64,000 nucleotides of DNA from Fibrisoma montanum (GCF_003583365.1 NZ_QXED01000004.1:434001-498000); one strand, 5' to 3'. Numbered from the stretch's first letter, positions 28,801 through 36,837 are shown. Numbers and translations: made by a program. The notes: generated by a model from the letters alone, not told the origin.

Positions 28801-29586
28801 ACGGCCGAAAGCGGTATCGCCCTGATCTTCGACGAGGTTATTTCCGGGTTCAGGATGCATCCCGGCGGAGCGCAGGCCCTGTTCGGTGTCAAAGCCGACC
28901 TGGCCTCCTACGGGAAAGTTGTCGGTGGCGGTTTATCCATTGGCGTCATATCGGGCAAGAAAGAGTTCATGGATGCGTTGGACGGGGGCTACTGGCAGTT
29001 TGGCGATGCATCGGTTCCCGAAGTTGGGGTTACGTATTTTGCCGGTACGTTTGTCCGGCACCCGTTGGCGCTGGCCGCGGCTCAGGCATCGCTACAATAC
29101 ATGAAAGCCAAAGGGCCGGCCCTGCAGAAAGGACTGACCGATAAGGCTACGTTCCTGGCGGGGATGCTCAATGCACATTTTACCCGGTACCAACTCCCGA
29201 TGTTTGTCGCCCAGTTCGGGTCGCTCTGGAAGCTGAAATTTACGGAAGAGATACCCTACAGCGAATTGCTGTTCACGCTGATGCGCCAGAAGGGTATTCA
29301 CATACTGGATGGCTTCCCGTGTTTTATAACGGAAGCGCATACCCCCGAAGACGTCAGCCTGATTGGGCAAACCATGATTGAGAGCGTCAACGAATTAGTG
29401 GAAGCCGGGTTCTTTAAAGCTACTCCGCCCGCCGGGGAGCCAGCCGATCGGCGGCCTTCGCACCATAGCTTTTCGGTACCCCCGGTGCTGGGTGCCCGGT
29501 TAGGGATGGATAAAAAGGGAAATCCGGCCTGGTTCGTTCCTAACCCGGATCAACCTGGTCACTATCTTCAGATCGAATTAAACTAG
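22852..29586 (+). CDS. hybrid NRPS-PKS megasynthase: A-PCP-KS-AT-ACP-aminotransferase
   Basis: A 2244-residue assembly-line enzyme, numbered from the ATG at 22852 (a TTG just before is less likely). Order: adenylation (about 20-525; YTSGSTGKPKG core), PCP (Ser572 in LGGTS), ketosynthase (about 630-1055; Cys801, His937, His976), acyltransferase (about 1147-1440; Ser1244 in GHSIGE), ACP (Ser1571 in GFDSL), a Pro/Ala-rich linker (about 1616-1700), and a PLP class III aminotransferase (about 1735-2190; Lys2022 in SYGKVVGGG). AT motif HAFH (1340-1343) indicates malonyl-CoA. A-domain pocket residues read D-A-T-K-V-G-E-V-G-K, close to asparagine codes. There is no condensation, ketoreductase, dehydratase or methyltransferase domain. 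I infer amino acid loading, one malonate extension, then beta-keto transamination, with transfer to the next protein. Confidence 0.93.
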   Translation: MSDFIQNFTPGGQISTKLLVHQLFDLQASSSPDAIAVIDGDRTVSFSELNQRSSQLAGILIQKGVKKEDIIGICLDQSVEMVTAVLAILKAGCAFVPIDPQHPAERIVFITQDTATKILLTNTVYSPAIQFACRENSLVSILTIDYQQPAVYTNASSITSVEVGPANLAYVIYTSGSTGKPKGVLIEHQSIASYIRNSIQAYASNETTPSSYAHLTLSFDASLTALFVPLVTGKTMVINRAKALDAFDNEAFVKQAPYDFLKLTPAQLFLLEKAKNEQAKFAARKLVVGGEALYPRHYQFLADSGVEVELINEYGPTEATVGCITYTFAASADVPVYQNGLLIGKPMPNVSIYILDENRQPVADGERGEIYIGGVQVARGYLNRDELTRERFLSDPFLGQPGARMYKSGDAGRRLPDGNIEYLGRIDEQVKIQGYRIELGEIENVLLQHPDVVQCAVSVVDNEMLEKRLAAYYVSRTANLERSDLIKFLTSRLPAYMVPALWTKLDSLPLSVNGKVNRQLLPKPESKRSAFNTPYVAPVSAIEKKIATIWASVLGFDKVGLTDNFFELGGTSLLSVQCVALLKQECRIDISATRLFQNPTIKALSRFLDQEKEGKKAKKSGKSSPRQVNRDVAVIGMAGRFPGANSIDELWSVLSQGKETVRFFTDADIDPSLPTALRNDPSYVSARGVLEQADQFDAAFFGIPPRVAELMDPQQRIFLEVAWEVLEQTGYLPGQYDGNVGVYAGCGNNTYYIHNVLPNRELVGRLGDFQVMALNEKDYIASRTAYQLNLTGPAVSVYSACSTSLLAITQAVDSIRLGHCDLALAGGASVTSPVNSGHLYQEGAMMSRDGHTRSFDAAGTGTVFSDGAGVVLLKSADAARRDGDRIFAVIKGVGVNNDGGGKGSFLAPNAEGQAGAIRKAIDDAAVAPATIQYVEAHGTATPLGDPIEIEGLKLAFGPQAETQYCALGSIKSNIGHLTQAAGVAGFIKATLALYYRQIPPSLGYDRPNPSIDFSDSPFYVNTELTDWESATVRRAGVSSFGVGGTNVHVVLEEAANTNPESGPGRPFELITWSARSAASQDAYAYVLADHLGRQTQQKLADVAYTLQTTRPDFTHRRFVVAATTSELIDTLLADHTPAKRLEEAPDEVVFMFPGQGSQYLMMGRELYLNERTYRQAVDECAALLQEYLETDIREVIFPKENSPAAEERLKNTRYTQPALFVTEYALARLWESWGIRPSIYCGHSIGEFVAAHLAGVFTLADALRLIATRGRLVSQLPRGSMLSVRMEAEQVSAIMPGTLSMAAVNSPTLCVVAGRDEDVATFAMQLDKLEIPNQVLQTSHAFHSDMMEPIVSEFAGIVGQIPLRKPQTPIVSTVTGTWLTPEQATDPAYWANHLRVTVRFSDALQTLMQRKPLLLEVGPGHVTTVLARQQAGARQDYVLTSLEPRRTYTSEYQSILKALGQLWLQGIEPDWNAFYADQKRDKVRLPTYAFDRKRCWVDPLPIASPAIPEPVLTVKIQETHSIEPSYTYPPEQPMRKHVLITKVKEILENASGIELDGVTPDMSFLEIGFDSLLLTQIAITLKKEFKLPITFRQLNGEYATLNLLTDFLDRELPADTYAPQPIAQPVQPVPAPVPASAPMHAPVMHTTPPVLLPDGTDSALGLIAQQLQILAKQVALLQGGQPAMPIPVPAAPVHAPASVPQFSKKPEELSTAKTGSELTPEEVAELKKPFGATARIERQATELTNRQQAFLQQLIDAYTQKTAGSKTFTQTHRAHMADPRVVSGFKPLTKEIVYPIVVNKSRGSRLWDVDGNEYIDALNGFGSNMLGYQADVIREALHQQIEHGFEVGPQHQLAGEVCKLVCEFTGFDRTALCNTGSEAVLGAMRIARTVTGRSLIVAFSGSYHGIVDEVIVRGTKQLKSFPAASGIMPESVQNMLILDYGTPESLAIIRERADDIAAVLVEPVQSRRPEFVPIDFLKQVRSVTAESGIALIFDEVISGFRMHPGGAQALFGVKADLASYGKVVGGGLSIGVISGKKEFMDALDGGYWQFGDASVPEVGVTYFAGTFVRHPLALAAAQASLQYMKAKGPALQKGLTDKATFLAGMLNAHFTRYQLPMFVAQFGSLWKLKFTEEIPYSELLFTLMRQKGIHILDGFPCFITEAHTPEDVSLIGQTMIESVNELVEAGFFKATPPAGEPADRRPSHHSFSVPPVLGARLGMDKKGNPAWFVPNPDQPGHYLQIELN

Positions 29587-29592
29587 TTGGGA

Positions 29593-32500
29593 ATGATTGC
29601 TAACTCTACTGCCTTAGAATTTATAGCTGTTGATTTCGATCCTTTCGCAGGACCTGAAATTGTTCGGGTAGCGCCATCCACCCAGCCTCAGGTAGAGATC
29701 TGGACATCCTGTCTGGTTGGTGGCGACGATGCCAACCGAGCGTTTAATGAATCCATTACGTTGCGGCTCAAAGGAAGCTTCAACCGGGTGGCTATGGAAC
29801 AAGCCTTCTCGGCGCTTGTCCAGCGGCACGAAGCCTTACGGTCCGGGTTTAGTGCCGATGGCCGGTTTATCTGCGTGTACAAGTCGTTATCCGTACCGCT
29901 GATTTATCAGGATATCAGCCAACACCCGGCACCCGAACAGGAGCAGCTACTGGCCGACTACGTAAAGGCCGATGCGCTGCATCTGTTCAACCTACAGCAG
30001 GGGCCGCTTATCAAGGCTGGTCTCTTTCAGCTAACCCCCACCGAACACTGCCTTGTGCTGACGGCCCATCATATTGTATGCGACGGCTGGTCGATCGGGG
30101 TGATTTTACAGGACATCAGCGCACTCTATTCCGCATTTGCCCAGCATCAGATGCCTGCCCTGACCGAAGCGCCTGACTTCAGTCAGTACGCCGAGGAGCA
30201 GCTACGTTTTACCGAAAGCAGGGAATATACTGAGATCGAGACATTCTGGCTCGATCAGTTCAAAGGAAACGTACCCGTTCTGAAACTGCCGACTGACTTT
30301 GCGAGACCAGCACTTCGCAGCTTCAAAGGGCATCGGCAGGACTATGATCTGGACAACGAACTGGTAGCAGCCATTAAAAAGACAGGGCAGAAAGCCGGCT
30401 GTAGCTTTGTCGTAACGCTGATGGCGGCCTTTGAAGTGCTGCTGCATCGGCTGACGGGTCAGGACGATATCATCATCGGCTTACCAACTGCCGGACAAGC
30501 GGTTACTGACAACTACGGGCTGGTGGGCCACTGCGTGAATCTGCTGCCGCTGAGAAGCCGCCCGAGCCTGTCGCTTAGTTTTCACGACTACCTCCAGCAA
30601 CGCCGGGAGGCTTTCTACGATGCCTATGAGCACCAGCAACTGACGTTCGGCAGTCTGCTCAGAAAACTCAAATTACCCCGCGATGCTTCCCGGGTGCCGC
30701 TTGTGCCTGTTACGTTCAATATTGACCTTGGTCTTGATGATGCGGTCGCGTTTTACGGGCTTGAGTATCAGCTGATCAGTAACCCCCGCGCCTTCGAAAC
30801 GTTTGACCTATTTGTCAACGCTACGGATACTAAACGGGCCCTGACGCTCGAATGGTCGTTCAACACGCAATTGTTCAGGAATGAAACGATCGACCGCATG
30901 ATGGCCGAGTTTAACAGCCTTCTGCAAGCGGTCGTATCAACGCCACAGACGCCCCTCAGCACTGTTCTTTCTACCGATAGCCTGCAGCACACCCAGCCCG
31001 TTATCAGTCAGCCTGTCGTAAAGTCGGTTGTTACCCCTGCCGATGAGACTTTACACCAGCTCATTGCCCAGACAGGGGCTACTCATCCCGAAAAACCGGC
31101 GTTGGTGTTTAACGGGCAGGCCGTCAGTTACCGCGAACTGAACGAAACGGCTAATCGGGTGGCGCACTACCTGATTCAGAACGGGGTAAAACCCGGTGAT
31201 ATCGTTGGGGTAGCGCTGGACCGATCGGTCAATTTGCTCGTTACGTTGCTGGCTGTTATGAAAGCAGGAGCCGCTTACCTGCCGCTGGACCCCGACTACC
31301 CGCACGACCGCCTTACGTTCATGCTTTCTGACGCGGCTTCCCGGCATTTCATTACGTCGAAAAAATACCGCGGGATGATCAGAAGCCAGTCCACCGAAGT
31401 GTTGATTGAATCGGCCATTGACGCATCGGCGTCGTATACCACTGATGAGCCGGACGTGGCCGTTGGGGGCAACGATCTGTCGTACATCATTTATACGTCG
31501 GGCTCAACCGGAAAGCCAAAAGGCGTTCTGATCCGGCATTCCGGCCTGATTAACGTACTAAGAGGGATTCAGACTGATCTTGGGGTGCGCCCCGGTGATC
31601 ACTGGCTGGCCGTATCAACAATTTCGTTCGACATGTCGGTGCCTGAGTTGTTTCTGCCTTTGCTGGCAGGTGCAACGGTCGTTTTGGCTGGGGCCGAAAT
31701 TGCCAAAGATGGCCGGGCGCTGCTACAGTTCGTCAAACAGTACGGCGTTACCATCATGCAGGCCACGCCAACTACCTGGAAGATGATGCTGGCTTCCGGT
31801 TGGGAGGACGCTGTACCCGTCAAAGTGCTCAGCGCGGGAGAGCCACTGTCAATAGACTTCGCTCAAAAACTGCTTCGAAAGTGTGAGTCGCTCTGGAATC
31901 TGTACGGCCCGACCGAAACGACAATTTACGCTACCGTAAAACAAATCCGGGAAAGTGATTCGGTTATCACCATTGGTAAACCAGTCGTCAACTACCAGAT
32001 TTTTATACTGGATGAGAACCAGCGGGCCGTACCAGACGGTGCTGTAGGCGAGATCTACATCGGAGGCCCCGGTGTGGCGAAAGGCTATCTGAACCGGCCC
32101 GAACTCACCGCTGAAAAGTTCATTAACAGCCCAATCGATTCGTACAAAGGAATTTTGTATCGCACGGGTGATTTAGGCTTTATCACAAACGAAGGCGAAG
32201 TTCAGTGCCTGGGCCGTACGGATCATCAGATCAAAATCAGGGGGTACCGCATCGAAGCCGGCGAAATAGAACAGATACTGCTGGCTCAACCGGGCGTGAA
32301 AGAGGCCGTAGTGATTGCCCGCGAAGACCGGCCCAACGACCAGCGTTTGACGGCTTACGCGATTATGCAGCATCCGTTGCCGGAGAATGCTTTTAATCTG
32401 GAACTGGTTAAATGGAAATATGCGCTGCGGGCAGCGTTGCCCAGTTTTATGATTCCCGTCGATTATGTGCAGATGACGGCCCTGCCCATGACGCTCAACG

Positions 32501-33624
32501 GTAAAATTGACCGCAAGGCACTCCCCAGACCCAACGCCCATGCGCATACCAATGAAACCCCGTCTACAGCGCCGGTTTCTGAGCTTGAAAAGCTTATGAC
32601 AGCCATCTGGGCTGAGGAAATTGGAATTAAAGACATCGGGGTTACGGATGATTTTTTTGAATTGGGTGGCCACTCGTTGACCGCCGTACACGTAATGACC
32701 AGGCTTGAGGAGGTAACGGGCAAACGGTTACCCCTCTCGACGTTGTTTGAACATCCGACGATCCGGCAACTGGCTGCAATCGTGGGAAGCGACAAAAAAG
32801 CAACCACCTGGAAATCGCTGGTGCCGATCAAGCCTACCGGCAGTAAAATGCCGGTGTATTTGATACACGGCGGAGGGCTGCACGTGCTGAATTTCAATTC
32901 GTTTGCGATGCACATGGACCCGGAGCAGCCGGTGTTTGGCCTGCAGGCGTTTGGGCTGCACGACGATGACGAACCGCTGGATAGTATGGAGGCTATTGCC
33001 GCGTTCTACGTCAGCGAGATAACGGCACAGAACCCAACGGGTCCCTATGCCATAGTTGGCTACTCCTTTGGTGGCTACATTGCCGTCGAAATGGCAAGGC
33101 AGCTAAAGCGGATGGGTAAGGAAGTGAAGCTGCTCGGGATGATGGATACCGATGCGCAGTCGAGCGTTTACCAATTGTTCGAGAGCCGTACGCTGAAGCA
33201 GAAGCTGATGCGTCAGGTAGTTAAAAGCAAGTCAATCGTCAAATCCTTACTTGGGCAGCCCTGGCAGACGTTTACGTACCAATGGCAGTATTTTCAGCAG
33301 TTGTTGAAATCCTGGTCAGAACCGGTGTCGCCCATTGCCGAAGTGCCGTCGGAACGTCTGGCGCAAAATCTGAAGCGGATCAACGAAAAGCACGAGGTTG
33401 CCTATCGAAACTATGTGATGAAGCCGTACGAAGGCACGATTCACCTCTTCAAAGCGGATATTGGCCCCTATTTCGGGAAAGCGTTTGAATACCTGGGCTG
33501 GGAGAAGTTTGCCACGAAGGGCGTCGAATTATATCATGTGTCGGGCAATCACCTGACGATGCTGCTGCCACCGTACGATAAGGAGTTTGCCCGTACGTTG
33601 CAGGATGCGCTGGACAAATGCTGA
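29593..33624 (+). CDS. nonribosomal peptide synthetase: C-A-PCP-TE
   Basis: The 1343-residue terminal module starts 6 bases after the previous stop (ATG at 29593; a TTG at 29587 is the alternative). Order: condensation domain (about 35-450; HHIVCDG with His159, His160, Asp164), adenylation (about 485-980; YTSGSTGKPKG core; catalytic Lys971), PCP (Ser1028 in LGGHS), and a type I thioesterase (about 1085-1343; Ser1158 in GYSFGG, with Asp1185 and His1320 likely completing the triad). The pocket code reads D-M-P-Q-L-A-L-I-Y-K and I cannot assign it to an amino acid. It should accept the beta-amino acyl chain from the upstream megasynthase, join one amino acid, and release the product by hydrolysis or cyclisation. 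Confidence 0.93.
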   Translation: MIANSTALEFIAVDFDPFAGPEIVRVAPSTQPQVEIWTSCLVGGDDANRAFNESITLRLKGSFNRVAMEQAFSALVQRHEALRSGFSADGRFICVYKSLSVPLIYQDISQHPAPEQEQLLADYVKADALHLFNLQQGPLIKAGLFQLTPTEHCLVLTAHHIVCDGWSIGVILQDISALYSAFAQHQMPALTEAPDFSQYAEEQLRFTESREYTEIETFWLDQFKGNVPVLKLPTDFARPALRSFKGHRQDYDLDNELVAAIKKTGQKAGCSFVVTLMAAFEVLLHRLTGQDDIIIGLPTAGQAVTDNYGLVGHCVNLLPLRSRPSLSLSFHDYLQQRREAFYDAYEHQQLTFGSLLRKLKLPRDASRVPLVPVTFNIDLGLDDAVAFYGLEYQLISNPRAFETFDLFVNATDTKRALTLEWSFNTQLFRNETIDRMMAEFNSLLQAVVSTPQTPLSTVLSTDSLQHTQPVISQPVVKSVVTPADETLHQLIAQTGATHPEKPALVFNGQAVSYRELNETANRVAHYLIQNGVKPGDIVGVALDRSVNLLVTLLAVMKAGAAYLPLDPDYPHDRLTFMLSDAASRHFITSKKYRGMIRSQSTEVLIESAIDASASYTTDEPDVAVGGNDLSYIIYTSGSTGKPKGVLIRHSGLINVLRGIQTDLGVRPGDHWLAVSTISFDMSVPELFLPLLAGATVVLAGAEIAKDGRALLQFVKQYGVTIMQATPTTWKMMLASGWEDAVPVKVLSAGEPLSIDFAQKLLRKCESLWNLYGPTETTIYATVKQIRESDSVITIGKPVVNYQIFILDENQRAVPDGAVGEIYIGGPGVAKGYLNRPELTAEKFINSPIDSYKGILYRTGDLGFITNEGEVQCLGRTDHQIKIRGYRIEAGEIEQILLAQPGVKEAVVIAREDRPNDQRLTAYAIMQHPLPENAFNLELVKWKYALRAALPSFMIPVDYVQMTALPMTLNGKIDRKALPRPNAHAHTNETPSTAPVSELEKLMTAIWAEEIGIKDIGVTDDFFELGGHSLTAVHVMTRLEEVTGKRLPLSTLFEHPTIRQLAAIVGSDKKATTWKSLVPIKPTGSKMPVYLIHGGGLHVLNFNSFAMHMDPEQPVFGLQAFGLHDDDEPLDSMEAIAAFYVSEITAQNPTGPYAIVGYSFGGYIAVEMARQLKRMGKEVKLLGMMDTDAQSSVYQLFESRTLKQKLMRQVVKSKSIVKSLLGQPWQTFTYQWQYFQQLLKSWSEPVSPIAEVPSERLAQNLKRINEKHEVAYRNYVMKPYEGTIHLFKADIGPYFGKAFEYLGWEKFATKGVELYHVSGNHLTMLLPPYDKEFARTLQDALDKC

Positions 33625-33657
33625 CAGCCGGGCTGAGCGTTGTAGTTTAGCTGCACT

Positions 33658-34422
33658 ATGTCCATGATTCACATACGTTGCGGGGCCTTGGCCACGACAC
33701 AGTGGCTGGATGCACCCCATTGGCCGTGGAACAACGAGCCGCTTGTGTTTCGGGCATCCGTGGCAGAGTTTACCCCGCAAATTCCTCGGTTCGATGATGT
33801 GCTGTCGCCCGATGAACGCCAGCGCGCCAATCGGTTTCACCAGCCCGAAGACCGGCAGCGATACGTACTGGGCAAAGTACTGTCGCGGTTTCTGCTCGGC
33901 AGGTTACTGAACCAATCACCGGCTTCCGTCCAGTTCAGGATCGATGGCAACGGGAAGCCGCATGTGTCAGGGACTAATCAGGTACAGTTTAACCTGTCCC
34001 ATGCCGGCAACTGGGTGCTGATCAGTTTGGCACCCGTGGCCGTTGGAGTGGATGTTGAACAAATCCGGCCGTCGTTTCGCTACGAAGCGGTGCTTGCCCA
34101 TAGCTTTTCTGACAAAGAGCAGCGCTACGTTCATGAGAGTGCTGATCCCCGGCTGCTTTTTTTTCAACTATGGACCCGTAAAGAAGCGCTGGCTAAAGCC
34201 GTTGGTACGGGGCTCATACACGATCTGGTAAACCAGCCAACGCTTGACGGGGAGCACATCATTGAGGGACAAACCGGCGAACTGCTACGTAGCTGGACTG
34301 TATTGAGTTTTCACCTGGAGGCAAATTACGAAGCCACCCTGGCCTGGGCCGGGTTATCAGACCAGACCAGGGTTACGTTTTATCATCTCAGGCCGGAGTT
34401 GCTGCAGGCAATCGCTCATTAG
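33658..34422 (+). CDS. Sfp-type 4'-phosphopantetheinyl transferase
   Basis: A 254-residue cytosolic enzyme that moves the phosphopantetheine arm from CoA to carrier-protein serines, turning apo-PCP and apo-ACP into active forms. The family motifs are present: VAVGVDVEQIRP (about 123-134) and LFFQLWTRKEALAKAVGTG (about 163-181), supplying the magnesium-binding Asp and Glu. It lies 33 bases after the NRPS stop on the same strand, so it is presumably the third gene of the cluster and serves its three carrier domains. Its last bases overlap the end of the convergent beta-helix gene by 4 bases. Confidence 0.93.
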   Translation: MSMIHIRCGALATTQWLDAPHWPWNNEPLVFRASVAEFTPQIPRFDDVLSPDERQRANRFHQPEDRQRYVLGKVLSRFLLGRLLNQSPASVQFRIDGNGKPHVSGTNQVQFNLSHAGNWVLISLAPVAVGVDVEQIRPSFRYEAVLAHSFSDKEQRYVHESADPRLLFFQLWTRKEALAKAVGTGLIHDLVNQPTLDGEHIIEGQTGELLRSWTVLSFHLEANYEATLAWAGLSDQTRVTFYHLRPELLQAIAH

Positions 34423-36206
34423 CGGGTTGTCTGCCATTTGGATACCTCTGGTTGAACGAAGGGATTTGAGTACGTTTCCAGGCTGACGACGGCACCATCG
34501 ACTGTATTGTCAATGAAGCGCAGGCCCTTGTTTGTGGCCCCATTTGAGGCAAACCCAAAAACGGGTGCGCCATTGGCCTGCACCCCCGATGCCCAGACAG
34601 AATTTTTCTGGATCACTACGTTGTCGAGCGCTGCCGTGAAGCCAATTTCATAAACGACACCGTTGCTGGCACTTCCTGAGTACTCAATCTTATTTTGGCT
34701 GATGTCAGTCTGGACCCCTGAGCGAGTGCCATGTACGTAAAAACCGACGCGGGGACCGTACTGCCTGCCTACTGACGGAACCGAAATTTTAATGCTGTTA
34801 TCCGCTATTTTGACGGTGCCGGCGACGGCACTCAGACAGTCGACATCGATGCCCTTGAGCACCGGATTGATTATCTGATTTTGTGAAATAGTCACACCCA
34901 GAAAGGCCGAGCCGAAACTCCAGATTCCATACAGGCCGTTCGTGACGGTATTCCTGGTGATGAGGGCTGCTTCCCGGGTGGTGAAAATTGGTTTGTCGTC
35001 GGCAAAATTGGCAACAATTCCTTTTCCGTTACGGAGTGAGAAGGACGCAAAATTAACCGTGTTCTGTTCGCACAAACTACCCGCATAGCCGTTTATCTCA
35101 ATGCCGGTATCCTTGGGGTCGTTGATTGTATTGCCGCTAATCAGGGTTTTTGTGCCCACTGCCGAAATTCCAAATCCTATCGTTCTGAACGCGAGCGTAA
35201 CGCCGGTTGTAGAAATCAGGTTGTTCCGAATGATGGTACCCGAGATGTTACGCCAGTCTTCAATGCCCATCCGGCCAATGTTATCCAGCACATTGTTTTC
35301 TACAACGCAACCAGTTGCTGGGGCGCCTGAAGCGTTTCCGATGCCCGACAAACCGTTGTTGACGGTATTAATGATTCGGCAATTACGGACGGTGACATTG
35401 GAGGCCCCGTTTTCCGAATAGGTAATACCCGCACCCTCGCAGTAGTTGTTCTCAAGCAAAACGTTTTTTGACCTGGCTCCCCGCACCACAATAGCTTCCA
35501 TTGGGTGGGTTGAAATAAACTCGGAGTTCTGAATGCGTATCTGCGTCGAATTGATGATTTCAATCAGCGAAGCGTTCCAGATTTCACCACTGTGAAACGC
35601 GCTCAGGGGTTTGTCGATCCGGAGGCCATCAATGATAATATCGGTCTGACCACTAATCAGAAAATGCAGCCCTCCGTCGTGGAGCATGCCTTCCCAGACT
35701 ACCCCGGCCTGAATGATCGCATTCTTGGCAAAGGTGATTCGGCGCCGGGAGGGGATGTTTATGGTACTGGCGATCAGGTATTCGCCGGGACCGACTAACA
35801 GTTCCGGTACGCTGTTGATGGCCGTTTGCAGGGCCGGCGCGTTATCGTCGCTGGTAGAGGTTACACCAAACCAGGCGGCATTGGCGGCCCCGGAATAGCT
35901 ACGTTTATAGCGCTTACCGTTGGCCGTGACGAGGATTGTTCCGAGGTTATCGGCGGATGTGCGATCCGCTTCGTTCAGGTAAAATATTCCTGTTTTATCC
36001 GGATCGGTAACGTAGACACCGCCCGGCAACTGCCCGGAGTTTAACGCTCGAACCTGGGCAATGGTCATGGTGTCCAGCGATGTCAGACCCGGTTTTGGTG
36101 AAATAAGGTCATCGGCAGTGCCCTCCCGCGAGCGGCAGTACTGCAGGCTAAGCCAGATTGCAAAAACACAGAAATAGCGTAAAAAAGCTACCATGGCTAA
36201 ATACAT
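34419..36206 (-). CDS. exported right-handed parallel beta-helix protein
   Basis: The 595-residue protein has an N-terminal hydrophobic segment (MVAFLRYFCVFAIWLSLQY) that should export it; the ATG at 36194 would start it four residues later. After a pectate-lyase-like entry region (AWFGVTSTSDDNAPALQTAI, PGEYLIASTINIPS) come repeated short coils rich in Asn and Ile, such as IRIQNSEFISTHPMEAIVVR, VRNCRIINTVNNGLSG and IRNNLISTTG. This is the signature of a parallel beta-helix seen in polysaccharide lyases, epimerases and tail-spike-like proteins. No catalytic residues can be assigned. At the far end of the exopolysaccharide locus, it may modify or trim the polymer. Confidence 0.85.
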   Translation of the reverse strand: MYLAMVAFLRYFCVFAIWLSLQYCRSREGTADDLISPKPGLTSLDTMTIAQVRALNSGQLPGGVYVTDPDKTGIFYLNEADRTSADNLGTILVTANGKRYKRSYSGAANAAWFGVTSTSDDNAPALQTAINSVPELLVGPGEYLIASTINIPSRRRITFAKNAIIQAGVVWEGMLHDGGLHFLISGQTDIIIDGLRIDKPLSAFHSGEIWNASLIEIINSTQIRIQNSEFISTHPMEAIVVRGARSKNVLLENNYCEGAGITYSENGASNVTVRNCRIINTVNNGLSGIGNASGAPATGCVVENNVLDNIGRMGIEDWRNISGTIIRNNLISTTGVTLAFRTIGFGISAVGTKTLISGNTINDPKDTGIEINGYAGSLCEQNTVNFASFSLRNGKGIVANFADDKPIFTTREAALITRNTVTNGLYGIWSFGSAFLGVTISQNQIINPVLKGIDVDCLSAVAGTVKIADNSIKISVPSVGRQYGPRVGFYVHGTRSGVQTDISQNKIEYSGSASNGVVYEIGFTAALDNVVIQKNSVWASGVQANGAPVFGFASNGATNKGLRFIDNTVDGAVVSLETYSNPFVQPEVSKWQTTR

Positions 36207-36261
36207 GATTTTTATATTTCCAGGACTAGTTTAGGTCCGTTGAGTAGCAAGGATGGGTTGG

Positions 36262-36837
36262 TCAGTCGTTACCCTGTTCTGAGACGTAAGTACCACTATA
36301 GGCCAGACGCTGGGGAATCCAGCCCTGAACGTCGTAGCACCGGTGAGTCAGGTAGTTCCAAACCGCAAACATATTAGCGATAGGAAAATCCTCCGTCTCA
36401 CGCTGGCATCTCATATTCTGGTCAAAACCTATGAACAGCCGGATGGTATAATCAAGCACGTCAATTACTGTTATCAAAACGCCCGTGTCGTAATAACCCG
36501 ATGCCGTTTTGGTTCGCTCAATGCTGATGTGACAAATAGTAGTAGAGGGATTGAACGAACGGTTACAGACGATCTCTACTAACGCCAGACCGTCTGGTAC
36601 GCTTAGGGCGCTCAACGGCATCAAAATCGGAATTACCTGATGAGTCTCCACCCAATCGCTCCACATGCCGTCGACGGGTGATTCAAATGTAATAAAAATT
36701 GTGCTCTTTTTTACATCCGCCGGATCGATATAAACGCCTGATAGATAAGCAGTGACGGGTCCATATTCATCGGTCGTAACCTTGACCTTACAAGATATGT
36801 AGTTTGCTAAATCATAGGCGGTCAATTGTTTATTCAT
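36262..36837 (-). CDS. hypothetical protein in the exopolysaccharide locus
   Basis: A longer reading frame begins at 37077 but overlaps the acetyltransferase gene. The ATG at 36835-36837 gives a cleaner 191-residue protein starting MNKQLTAYDLANYISCKVKV. I do not recognise a known domain. The opening 'L-T-A-x-D-L-A-x-Y' followed by a beta-rich region (TTDEYGPVTAYLSGVYIDP) resembles small Bacteroidota proteins, including phage-associated ones, of no known function. The C-terminus (FAVWNYLTHRCYDVQGWIP) is aromatic-rich. No signal peptide or membrane segment is seen. It lies between the acetyltransferase and beta-helix genes on the same strand. Role unknown. Confidence 0.6.
   Translation of the reverse strand: MNKQLTAYDLANYISCKVKVTTDEYGPVTAYLSGVYIDPADVKKSTIFITFESPVDGMWSDWVETHQVIPILMPLSALSVPDGLALVEIVCNRSFNPSTTICHISIERTKTASGYYDTGVLITVIDVLDYTIRLFIGFDQNMRCQRETEDFPIANMFAVWNYLTHRCYDVQGWIPQRLAYSGTYVSEQGND

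Noticed and set aside
22852-33624. microcystin McyE or iturin/mycosubtilin-type cluster
   Set aside because: The aminotransferase is shared, but there is no acyl-ligase start, C-methyltransferase or Adda-type PKS set. The loading unit is an A-PCP pair, so the product class must differ.
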